NCBI RefSeq assembly: GCF_003815775.1 | Contig: NZ_CP033926.1 | Coordinates: forward strand, 2,232,001-2,296,000 | Origin: Chryseobacterium joostei | Lineage (GTDB): Bacteria > Bacteroidota > Bacteroidia > Flavobacteriales > Weeksellaceae | Length of the DNA stretch: 64,000 nt | Direction: 5' to 3' | Part shown: positions 26,921 through 36,918 of the stretch, in pieces | Position numbering within the stretch: the stretch's first letter is position 1 | Layout: each line of letters starts with the position of its first letter | Position numbers and translations under genes: made by a program | Notes under the pieces: generated by a model | The model's database searches: none | Told to the model about the DNA's origin: nothing | The model's input: the letters and a program-made list of their open reading frames with translations, nothing else

Positions 26921-27379
26921 ATGAAAAGAATATTTTTTTTGATTTTATTTTCTTTAACTCTAATATCTTGTAGTGAAAAGAAACAAAATGTTTATAAAGT
27001 GACATTAGTAAATTTTAATATTGGGATAGTATTAAAAAAAAACCATTTATATCTGAAAGAGTATAAAAGATATCTAACAATCTTTTCTAAGAAAAATGAG
27101 GAATTAGAATCTATAAAACTTATGGAGGATAATGGTACAGGGGCTAATAGTTATCTCTATCAAGATAAAAATAATTATATAATTATTGATTGTGATGGCT
27201 CTTGGTACAGTATTGACAAAAAAAAAGGAAATATAAGTCTAATTGGAAATTTTTGGTTAAAAGAACCTCCTAAAAATTATTTAGGAACATTTATGTTAAC
27301 AAGTGATAGTAATAAAATTAATTTTGTAAAACAAGAAGAGGTTAAATTAAGTGATATTTATAAATATGGAGGCGGATAA
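26921..27379 (+). CDS. Lipoprotein, candidate immunity protein of displaced tip 2
   Basis: This 152-residue protein starts with a lipoprotein signal, MKRIFFLILFSLTLISC, with lipobox LISC. It begins 11 bases after the tip stop. An envelope-located immunity protein suggests that the tip 2 toxin acts in the periplasm or on membranes. The mature part has no motif that I recognise. Confidence 0.6.
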   Translation: MKRIFFLILFSLTLISCSEKKQNVYKVTLVNFNIGIVLKKNHLYLKEYKRYLTIFSKKNEELESIKLMEDNGTGANSYLYQDKNNYIIIDCDGSWYSIDKKKGNISLIGNFWLKEPPKNYLGTFMLTSDSNKINFVKQEEVKLSDIYKYGGG

Positions 27380-27445
27380 TAACTTTATACAAGAAATGAA
27401 GAAAAAATATAATATAACAGTAACTGTTAGACAATAAATATTAAA

Positions 27446-27721
27446 ATGAAATCATTATTAAAATATTACTTTCTCAGCACATTGCTACTACTCATTCTTA
27501 TTATTATCTGGTATTTTTCTTGTTTTTTATTAGGATATGCAAGTAATAATCAAAAGCATCAGCTTAAAATTTGGATACTTTATTTTGTAATTATTTTATT
27601 ACATTTTATTGTATCCTCAATTATACTAAAAAAGAATTTTAGAGGTTTAAGCGGTTTTCATTTAATTACAAATGTTTTACTATATATAATTTCTATAATG
27701 TACCTCTATAATAATACTTAA
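27446..27721 (+). CDS. Small membrane protein with three transmembrane segments
   Basis: This 91-residue protein is mostly hydrophobic: LSTLLLLILIIIWYFSCFLL, IWILYFVIILLHFIVSSIIL and ITNVLLYIISIMYLY form three likely membrane helices. It follows the tip 2 lipoprotein and precedes a terminator, so it may be a second immunity component. The family is unknown to me. Confidence 0.55.
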   Translation: MKSLLKYYFLSTLLLLILIIIWYFSCFLLGYASNNQKHQLKIWILYFVIILLHFIVSSIILKKNFRGLSGFHLITNVLLYIISIMYLYNNT

Positions 27722-27742
27722 AAAGTGACAATATATAAAAAT

Positions 27743-27770
27743 ATAAACCCTCGCAAAGACGAGGGTTTAT
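27743..27770. terminator. Terminator closing tip cassette 2
   Basis: ATAAACCCTCG (27743-27753) pairs perfectly with CGAGGGTTTAT (27760-27770) across a six-base loop. It comes right after the small membrane protein gene. Confidence 0.75.
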
Positions 27771-27795
27771 ATTTAAATGATAACCCGAAAAGACA

Positions 27796-28804
27796 TATAT
27801 TTATCAATACAGGAATCATTTAGGAAACGCGAGGGTAAGTTTTGGTAGAAATAATGTAGGTGCCCTTGAAATTACAGATGCCAATGACTATTATCCATTT
27901 GGGATGAACCATTTGAAGACAGGTAATGCGTTCTTTGGAGTGGGTAGCTATAAGAACTATAAGTACAACGGTAAGGAGCTTCAGGAGACAGGTATGTACG
28001 ATTATGGAGCGAGGATGTATATGGCAGATTTGGGTAGATGGGGGGGGGGTGATTGATCCATTGGCAGAGAAGATGACACGTCATAGTCCTTTTAATTATG
28101 CGTTTAATAATCCAATAAGGTTTATTGACCCTGATGGAAGACAAGCAACGGATATATACAAAATGGATAAAAGTGGCAATCTTACATGGATGGCTGAATC
28201 TAAAACGGATGTGATTTATACTGAAAAGAATTTTGATAGTAGTGGAAATCTAAAGACTGAAAATGATGGTGGATTTGAAGTTGGTGAAAAAGGCTTTATC
28301 AAAGAGAATACTCATCAATATTCAACAACTGGATAGACATATTTGGACTTTAAAGGAGATGAAGCAAAAGGTATGGATTATCTTAATCAAGTAGGCGATT
28401 GGATGAAGTCGGGAGAAGTAAATGTGGAATTTGGGATACAGACAGCTGAAGTAAATGGTAAAGATAATACTGTTGTATATACATCTAATCAGCAAACTTC
28501 TGCAAGTCCCGTTTATGAGGGAAGTAATGTTAAATTACAAGGACATTTGCATCCTGGGACATGGAGTCCTGACCAAATTTCAGGTCCTTTAAACCCTAGT
28601 GGATTTCGGATGTCACAGTTTCCGTTTAAGGCGAATGGTTATACTTCTAAGGTTTTAAGTAAAAAGAATAGTGGAGATAGAGTTTCTGCAGAAACTATGC
28701 CTAATGCAGTTAACTTTATTTATGCGCCAGCACACAATACAACCATTATATATAATAGCACACAAATAATTAAAGCTTATGAAGGAAAATTTAAAAAAGA
28801 TTAA
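27796..28804 (+). pseudogene. Displaced Rhs tip 3, broken by a G10 tract and an in-frame stop; JAB-like C-terminal domain
   Basis: From TATATTTATCAATAC the Rhs frame reads through [30 protein letters not shown] and [15 protein letters not shown], then hits ten G (28040-28049). After the tract the Rhs sequence resumes in another frame as [20 protein letters not shown], whereas six G would keep frame. A TAG at 28334-28336 then interrupts the same frame, and coding continues (GDEAKGMDYLNQVGDWM) to 28804. The end has QGHLHPGTW, like the HxHP of JAB/MPN metalloproteases found in some polymorphic toxins, but this is tentative. The locus is inactive as read; the tract could vary in length. Confidence 0.7.
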
Positions 28805-29252
28805 ATTAGTTATCTTATTATATATTCTTTTATTAAATTTTGGATGTTCTGCTCAGACCCACCAAAAGAAGGAATTTTATAATTATGTAGAAAAAATAAT
28901 TGCTGAAAAAGAGTTCGCTTTTTTTGAAATAAGCTTAATTAAAAAATGTAACAATCAATACCTGTTCGGTCTTGCAAAAATGAATTACAATGATAATCTC
29001 TCTAACAGAATTAAGACTTATCATTATAAAGGTTCTTTAATAATCTATGATTTGGGTGAAGAAAAAGATAAGCAAATTATTAACTTTTTCGATTCTTTTT
29101 TTGAAAAGACAAATCAAGATATCTCTAATCTAAAGAAAGGTAGGCAATCAACAATTGATGAAAGAATACTCTACTTCGTAGATAAAAAATTCATTCCAGA
29201 TTTTAATAAAGCTCATATTTTTATGGAGAGCGATTGTAGTAAAAGCGAATAA
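28779..29252 (+). CDS. Lipoprotein, candidate immunity protein of displaced tip 3
   Basis: This 157-residue protein has a lipoprotein signal (KLVILLYILLLNFGCSAQ, lipobox NFGC). Its start overlaps the end of the tip 3 frame by 26 bases, so it was translationally coupled to the toxin domain. The mature part is soluble and basic with no recognised motif. It remains intact although the toxin is broken, as expected if immunity is still useful. Confidence 0.6.
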   Translation: MKENLKKIKLVILLYILLLNFGCSAQTHQKKEFYNYVEKIIAEKEFAFFEISLIKKCNNQYLFGLAKMNYNDNLSNRIKTYHYKGSLIIYDLGEEKDKQIINFFDSFFEKTNQDISNLKKGRQSTIDERILYFVDKKFIPDFNKAHIFMESDCSKSE

Positions 29253-29321
29253 GGGATTTTTCTCGCTTCCTTGCTACCTCCCCGCTGCGCAAAGTCTGTG
29301 ACTTTGAGCGGATAAATAAAG

Positions 29322-29347
29322 AAAACCATCGCAATTGCGATGGTTTT
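29322..29347. terminator. Terminator closing tip cassette 3
   Basis: AAAACCATCGCAA (29322-29334) pairs perfectly with TTGCGATGGTTTT (29335-29347). It is nearly identical to the hairpin at 30347-30374 after the next cassette. Confidence 0.8.
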
Positions 29348-29407
29348 TGTGTTATATAATGTTCTGTTTTGTATATGAAAATAGAATTATTTGCATTTAG
29401 AAAAATA

Positions 29408-29889
29408 TTATATTTACCAGTACAGAGATCATTTAGGAAACGCGAAGGTAAATTTTGCTAAATCCTGCATACGCAAGTTATACAGGTAATAATAAAGGTT
29501 CAGGTGAATTTAATTTAAATTCTGGAACTATTGATAGTGCAAATAATCTTTCAGGAGAAGAACAATCTAATTTAATTTTCTTGATTGCAGCTTCTATACT
29601 ACATGAAGATGTACATAGAGGAGATGATGTTGACGGAGTTGATAATCCTGAGGAAGAGGGTGAGAAATTTGAAGAAGAAGCCTTTGGAGAAAGTATTCAA
29701 AGATATAACTCAGGTGATAACAGAGAGAAATTTAATAAACGGTATCAAAAGATATTATCTGATAAATTTTTTAAAAAAAGTATGAAAATGATAAAAGAGA
29801 CGAGAGAATACGAGGAAAAGAAAGAGAAAGAGAAAGAGAAAGATAATACAAATATTAAAAGAACGTTGAACATTAATATTTTAAAATAA
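29408..29889 (+). pseudogene. Displaced Rhs tip 4: short core remnant, out of frame with an HExxH domain
   Basis: A 45-base Rhs remnant (YIYQYRDHLGNAKVNFA) begins at 29409 and is in a different frame from the following coding stretch, which runs from 29455 to 29889. That stretch contains AASILHEDVHRGDDVDG, an HExxH zinc-protease motif, then the acidic EEEGEKFEEEAFGES, whose Glu could be the third ligand, and a Lys/Glu-rich end. I infer a metalloprotease-type toxin domain cut off from its carrier. The TTG at 29455 is nominal and I doubt that it is expressed. Confidence 0.6.
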
Positions 29890-29891
29890 AT

Positions 29892-30296
29892 ATGAAATTA
29901 TCTATTTTATTACTCTTACTATTTGCAAGTTGCTCTAATAAAGTTGATTCAACACAAGAAGATATATCAAATCTTTTTGAAATTTCTTTAAATGCTTGTA
30001 ATGATGTTAAACAATATTACCATTTTGAGATTAAAAACAGGAGAAACATTAATATTGTTTTTAAAAGAATAAACAATCCATTAACACGAAAAATAAAGTG
30101 CTTTGGTATTTTAGTGAATGAAAATGATCGTTTAAATGAAAACGGTAATTTAATCGAGATTCTAGATTACAAAACAAGTTCCAATAAATTTTATATATTA
30201 TATAAAATTGTTAATCAAGGAGCTGTTGTCGAAATAAATATGGAAAGGAAAAAGGAAAAATGGGAATTATTAAATTGTAATATTATAGAAATTTGA
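29892..30296 (+). CDS. Lipoprotein, candidate immunity protein of displaced tip 4
   Basis: This 134-residue protein has a lipoprotein signal (MKLSILLLLLFASCSNK, lipobox FASC). It starts 2 bases after the HExxH fragment. The mature part is short and mixed alpha/beta, with no motif that I recognise. An envelope location would suit inhibition of a secreted protease. Confidence 0.6.
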   Translation: MKLSILLLLLFASCSNKVDSTQEDISNLFEISLNACNDVKQYYHFEIKNRRNINIVFKRINNPLTRKIKCFGILVNENDRLNENGNLIEILDYKTSSNKFYILYKIVNQGAVVEINMERKKEKWELLNCNIIEI

Positions 30297-30346
30297 AAGT
30301 AAATCCCCCCGCTGTCGCACAAATCCTTTCGTGTGGAAGATAAATA

Positions 30347-30374
30347 AAAATCCATCGCAATTGCGATGGATTTT
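30347..30374. terminator. Terminator closing tip cassette 4
   Basis: AAAATCCATCGCAA (30347-30360) pairs perfectly with TTGCGATGGATTTT (30361-30374), followed by more T. The core CATCGCAATTGCGATG is shared with the cassette 3 terminator. Confidence 0.8.
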
Positions 30375-30481
30375 TATTTAAAAGATATCTATACAAATAA
30401 TTCATTATATATTTCGACACTCCTATTTCAATTCTCAATATTTTCATAAGTTTACCTCATAAAATAATACACAAACCAGTT

Positions 30482-30859
30482 TTGATGGAAGATGATTTTA
30501 ATATAGAAGTTGATAAATCCAGTAAAAAAACGATTATCCTATTTATCGTTTTTTTTGGATGTATTTTATTGTCTACAATAGCTTATTTAATTATTAATTC
30601 AAATGAATTAGTGAAAGAGAAAATATTATCAATCGAAAGAAATACTAAGGTAATTGATATTTATAATAATAAAAAAGAGCATAATTTCCTCTATGTTAAA
30701 TATTCCAATGGAACTCAAAAAATTTTAGAATTTTCATATCAAATAGGTGATTCTGTTTCAAAAAAGAAAGGCGATTCTATTGAATATATTTTTAGAAAAG
30801 ACAGTATAATAAAGTATAATCTTTTCGAAGAATCCCGAAAATATGGAGTATTAAAATAA
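30482..30859 (+). CDS. Small single-span membrane protein
   Basis: This 125-residue protein has an acidic cytosolic start, one membrane helix (KTIILFIVFFGCILLSTIAYLI) and a basic outer part with YVKYSNGTQKILEFSY. It is unrecognised. As the last member of the tip region it may be an orphan immunity gene. Confidence 0.5.
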   Translation: MMEDDFNIEVDKSSKKTIILFIVFFGCILLSTIAYLIINSNELVKEKILSIERNTKVIDIYNNKKEHNFLYVKYSNGTQKILEFSYQIGDSVSKKKGDSIEYIFRKDSIIKYNLFEESRKYGVLK

Positions 30860-30864
30860 AAAAC

Positions 30865-30889
30865 AAGAGGCTGCATAACGCAGCCTCTT
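30865..30889. terminator. Bidirectional terminator before katG
   Basis: AAGAGGCTGC (30865-30874) pairs perfectly with GCAGCCTCTT (30880-30889). It sits between convergent genes and marks the boundary between the tip region and the core genome. Confidence 0.75.
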
Positions 30890-30912
30890 TATATTGCTTT
30901 AAATCATTACCA

Positions 30913-33198
<2,286 letters not shown>

Positions 33199-33246
33199 TT
33201 ATTTATTTTTTTTATATTGATTAATACAGTTTAAGTAACTTTCTCT

Positions 33247-33292
33247 GTTGTAAGAACATGACAAACTTACAACGTCTTTTCAATAAATACAA
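33247..33292 (-). promoter_or_regulatory. katG promoter with overlapping palindrome
   Basis: Read on the minus strand, TTG (33292-33290) is followed after 20 bases by TAAGTTTG (33269-33262), a good Bacteroidetes promoter. GTTGTAAG (33247-33254) and CTTACAAC (33266-33273) form an 8-bp inverted repeat covering the -7 element, which looks like an operator for a peroxide-responsive regulator. Confidence 0.5.
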
Positions 33293-33614
33293 TCTATTAA
33301 TAATTATTTCAACGATAGTTAAAAACTATAAAGAAATATTTCCGACAGCATCTGAACCAAAGACACAATTGTGGTATTAAGTTAGTAAAATTTTAAATTC
33401 ACCTTAGTAAAAAAAAGCAATACTCTACCCTATTTAGAATAACTCAATATAATCATCAACAGAAAAAGGAAGATATATATTGTCAGAATGTTGTTGATTT
33501 CTTGATAAATAAAAACCATCCCATAAAACTGTATAACAAGCATTTAATCTTTTAATTTCAATTCAGACTAAAAATTATTTAGCTATCTTTATCATTCACC
33601 AACATGAATTCGAT
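33293..33614. other. Divergent intergenic region between katG and the heme-binding protein
   Basis: No gene is visible. It holds TATTTAGAATAA (33431-33442), identical to the core of the inverted sites around the TonB-receptor promoter at 54,553-54,622. Otherwise it is plain AT-rich spacer. Confidence 0.4.
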
Positions 33615-34082
33615 ATGAAAAAAATAGTTGTCATTCTTCTCGTAGCCTTCGTTATCATTCAGTTTTTTCCTATTGATAAAACCAATCCGCGCCCTACACC
33701 CGGCATGGACTTTTTGAAAATAAAAAATACTCCTGAAAAAACAGCTAAAGTCATTAGAACTTCATGCTATGACTGCCATTCCAATGAAACGGTTTATCCA
33801 TGGTATTCCAGTATCTCACCGGTTTCATGGTTTGTAAAAAATCATATTGATGAAGGCCGAAAGCATCTTAATTTTTCTACCTTTGCAGTATACGAACCTC
33901 AAAGACAGCTTCGTAAACTGAAAGAAAGCATGGAGATGGTTGAGAAAAAAGAAATGCCACTTGAATCTTATTACATAGGACATCAAAATGCCAAGTTAAC
34001 CGATGAGCAACGGGCAGATCTCATTAAATACTTCAAGCAGGTAAAGGAAGACACAGAAAGAAGAATCATGTTTAATAAATAA
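33615..34082 (+). CDS. Heme-binding domain protein with CxxCH motif
   Basis: This 155-residue protein has an N-terminal signal or anchor (KKIVVILLVAFVIIQFFPI) and RTSCYDCHSNETVYPWYSSI, a single CxxCH c-type heme site in the pattern of the Bacteroidetes haem_bd family. The rest (SWFVKNHIDEGRKHLNFS) is helical. It is probably a periplasmic cytochrome or heme-binding protein of unknown partner. The next gene starts 4 bases later and encodes a thiol oxidoreductase-like protein. Confidence 0.8.
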   Translation: MKKIVVILLVAFVIIQFFPIDKTNPRPTPGMDFLKIKNTPEKTAKVIRTSCYDCHSNETVYPWYSSISPVSWFVKNHIDEGRKHLNFSTFAVYEPQRQLRKLKESMEMVEKKEMPLESYYIGHQNAKLTDEQRADLIKYFKQVKEDTERRIMFNK

Positions 34083-34086
34083 CATC

Positions 34087-34497
34087 GTGGAAAACTGGGA
34101 AAACAAACATATTGTATTTTTTGATGGCGACTGTGGAGTATGTAACTTCTGGGTCCAATGGATTTTGGAAAGAGACAAAAAAGACAAATTCATGTTTGCC
34201 TCACTGCAGTCTGACTTCGGACAGGAATTTTTATCCGAAAGAGGCCTGAAAACCACAGAGTTCAACACCATGTATCTTTGGAAACCCAAACAATACTATC
34301 TGATCAAATCAAGAGCAGTACTTCAAATTGCGAGCTTATTAGGCGGAATTTACAAAGTATCAGCCATTGGTAAACTAATGCCCTCATTCCTGAGTGATAA
34401 GATGTATGATGTTATATCCAGAAACAGAATGAAACTGGCCAATCAAAAATGCTATCTGCCGGATCAGCATCAAAAGAAAAAATTCATTCAGGTATAA
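34087..34497 (+). CDS. DCC-family thiol-disulfide oxidoreductase-like protein (DUF393)
   Basis: This 136-residue protein carries the family signature FFDGDCGVCNFWVQW near residues 11-25, with the two Cys of DxxCxxC. It is predicted to be a thioredoxin-fold redox protein, though substrates are unknown. The start is GTG at 34087, 4 bases after the heme-binding gene, and I found no better ATG. The pair probably forms an operon. Confidence 0.82.
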   Translation: MENWENKHIVFFDGDCGVCNFWVQWILERDKKDKFMFASLQSDFGQEFLSERGLKTTEFNTMYLWKPKQYYLIKSRAVLQIASLLGGIYKVSAIGKLMPSFLSDKMYDVISRNRMKLANQKCYLPDQHQKKKFIQV

Positions 34498-34619
34498 TAT
34501 GATCTCCCACAGATTTCACAGATTTACACAACTATTTATACTATAAAAAATCTGCGTTATCAGCAAAATCTGCGAGAGATTCTACATTATTTTAATTTTT
34601 CAAGCTCAGAACTCATTAC

Positions 34620-36062
34620 TCATAAATTAAGCGACCATACTGAATAACTATTGGGTGGGCACTGAATTTTCACCCATTTATCACCCTGCGTTGTCGGATA
34701 CCAGCTTGAACTTCCTGTAAAATCCTTAATCTGCTGATTACTCCAATTGGTTTCAATCCAGCGTTCCTGCCAGCTTGATGATGTATTGATATACACTACC
34801 AACCCCGGATTTCCGTTGTACCCATTACGTCTTGCAATGTATTCATCATTGTCTGTGTATAAAATGGAAGTTGTTCCCGTAGCTTTGTTGTTATGAATCC
34901 AGATTAAATTATTTAGTTTGTCTTTATTCAGCCATTCTTCATAATCTCTGTAGAAAATGGTTGGATATCCTTCATGGGTTAAAATATAGGCATAGGCCGG
35001 CATTTTATTGTAGATGATGTCTGTATCGTGATTAGCCACAAAAGTTACAGCCTTGTACGGGTTCCTTTTCCACATCATATCATCATTTAAGACATTTAAA
35101 TTTCCATTATCAAAGGCTTCATCCATTTTATAGTAAGCTGCAAAATCAAATACGGAACTGTTTGCATTATTTGCCCATGATTCCAGAGTATTAACATTAG
35201 AATCCCATAATTCCCCTACAGAAAATCCACCCACCTTTGAATTCCAGTTATTAACGACCCAAGGTCCAAATCCTTTAACATAATCAAACCTCCAACCATC
35301 AAACTTCATTACATTTTTGTAGTATTTCCCTACAGAATCGTCTCTACCCCACAACCAGTCCTGCACATGAGGATTAGCATGACAAAGATCCGGAAAACCA
35401 CCAAAAGAACCTTCATCATTATTTCCGTAAGAGTTTTTATAAAAATCATTGTAGTTTCTCTGAAATTTTCCGGAAGCTACTCCTGAAAAATTTGTCCAGG
35501 TATTTGTTCCGGTATAAGGATTAGCCTCAGATTGCCCACCGCTATTATGATTAATGACAATATCAGCATATACCTGCATATTTTCAGCATGAGCCTTGGT
35601 AATTAAAGCCTCCAGTTCAGTTCTTGACCCAAAGCGGGTTTCTACACTTCCATTTTGATTAAAATTTCCAAAATCATAATAATCCGTAGGATCATACCCC
35701 ATTGAATAGGCTCCGTTTTGTGCCTTTGAAGCCGGAGGAAGCCATACCGCTCCAATTCCTGCGTTGGACCATGCAGTTAATTTATCCTTAACAGTGTTCC
35801 ACCAGTTACCGCCTTCCGGAACATCCCAATAAAATCCCTGCATCAAAACACTGCCACCCGGACCGGCAACAAATTTACCTTGTACAGATCCAGATTCCTT
35901 TACGGTAGTACTGAAAGGTCTCCCATCATGATGGGTTACATTTACAATTTTATCATGTACTTCATCTTTTTGTGAAGGCTCTTTGATAAATTCATCATTG
36001 TTCTGACATGAGCTGGCTACTGCCAATGCCAGTAAGGAAAGTAAAAATTGTACTTTTTTCAT
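34620..36062 (-). CDS. Secreted lipoprotein alpha-amylase, GH13
   Basis: This 480-residue glycoside hydrolase has a lipoprotein signal (LLSLLALAVASSCQNN). The four GH13 regions are visible: DIVINHNSGG (region I), GWRFDYVKGF with the nucleophile Asp (II), VGELWD with the acid Glu (III) and FVANHDTDI (IV). It should cut alpha-1,4 glucans such as starch at or outside the outer membrane. The end (PNSYSVWSLNL) matches the usual C-terminal beta domain. It is not in a starch-utilisation operon here, and its promoter is not evident. Confidence 0.93.
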   Translation of the reverse strand: MKKVQFLLSLLALAVASSCQNNDEFIKEPSQKDEVHDKIVNVTHHDGRPFSTTVKESGSVQGKFVAGPGGSVLMQGFYWDVPEGGNWWNTVKDKLTAWSNAGIGAVWLPPASKAQNGAYSMGYDPTDYYDFGNFNQNGSVETRFGSRTELEALITKAHAENMQVYADIVINHNSGGQSEANPYTGTNTWTNFSGVASGKFQRNYNDFYKNSYGNNDEGSFGGFPDLCHANPHVQDWLWGRDDSVGKYYKNVMKFDGWRFDYVKGFGPWVVNNWNSKVGGFSVGELWDSNVNTLESWANNANSSVFDFAAYYKMDEAFDNGNLNVLNDDMMWKRNPYKAVTFVANHDTDIIYNKMPAYAYILTHEGYPTIFYRDYEEWLNKDKLNNLIWIHNNKATGTTSILYTDNDEYIARRNGYNGNPGLVVYINTSSSWQERWIETNWSNQQIKDFTGSSSWYPTTQGDKWVKIQCPPNSYSVWSLNL

Positions 36063-36235
36063 CGAAATATTTAATTATTAATCTATTAAACAATTTACAA
36101 TTTTCTTAAAACCAAATTCAATTTTATGTGAAATATTTTTACTTTTCATAATAAATCAATAAGATACCCTACATGAAGTTTCATTAAAAAATCATAATTT
36201 TTTAAGATTCTCCAAACAATTTTTCTTTTAATCCA

Positions 36236-36243
36236 TATATTTG
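36236..36243 (+). promoter_or_regulatory. -7 element directly before DUF4290-murA
   Basis: TATATTTG at 36236-36243 matches the Bacteroidetes -7 consensus. The ATG of the DUF4290 gene at 36250 lies only 6 bases downstream, where transcription would be expected to start. No TTG is visible at the proper upstream distance. Confidence 0.4.
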
Positions 36244-36249
36244 CATACT

Positions 36250-36918
36250 ATGGAATACAATACCCAAAAAACTCAGCTTCATATGCCGGAATATGGCAGA
36301 ATTATACAACAGTTGGTTGAGCGCTGCAAAGAACTTCCTACCAAAGAGGAAAGGAATGAAATGGCTATGGCAATCATCGATTTTATGGGTCAGAGAAACC
36401 CGCAACTTCGCGACGAGGAAAATTATAAACATAAACTTTGGGACCATCTTTTTATTCTTGCTAATCATGATTTGGATGTAGAATCTCCTTATCCGTTTCC
36501 TACGATGGAACAATTGGCAGAAAAACCTAAAAGAATGGAATATCCAAAACTTCAAGGTGACTTCAAGTTTTACGGAAAAAGTATTCTTCAATTGATAGAA
36601 AAAGCAATAGAACTAGAACCAGGGGATGAAAAAGAAGCCCTTATAGAGGTAATTGCCAACAATATGAAGAAATCTTATAATGTCTATAATAAAGAACATG
36701 TGACGGATGACGTTATTTTCCGTCATCTGAAAGAACTGTCTGAAAACAGGTTGGATCTTACAGGAATTGAATCTCTTGAAAAAAGTAAGATTTATTATAC
36801 CAATAATAACAACCGAAACAATAACGGTAACAACAACCGAAACAATAGTAACAGCAACAATAATAAAAATCAACCTAACAAAAGAAGGCATAATAACAAT
36901 CATAAAAACAGAAAATAA
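36250..36918 (+). CDS. DUF4290 domain protein upstream of murA
   Basis: This 222-residue cytosolic protein is conserved next to murA in flavobacteria. I chose the ATG at 36250 (MEYNTQKTQLHMPEYGR); a TTG at 36241 would add three residues but lies within the promoter element. The conserved start, HMPEYGRIIQQLVERCKELP, is followed by an Asn-rich low-complexity tail from about residue 180 with many Asn-Asn pairs and basic residues. The stop overlaps the murA start in TAATG. The role is unknown; a link to cell-wall synthesis is inferred from the coupling. Confidence 0.88.
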   Translation: MEYNTQKTQLHMPEYGRIIQQLVERCKELPTKEERNEMAMAIIDFMGQRNPQLRDEENYKHKLWDHLFILANHDLDVESPYPFPTMEQLAEKPKRMEYPKLQGDFKFYGKSILQLIEKAIELEPGDEKEALIEVIANNMKKSYNVYNKEHVTDDVIFRHLKELSENRLDLTGIESLEKSKIYYTNNNNRNNNGNNNRNNSNSNNNKNQPNKRRHNNNHKNRK

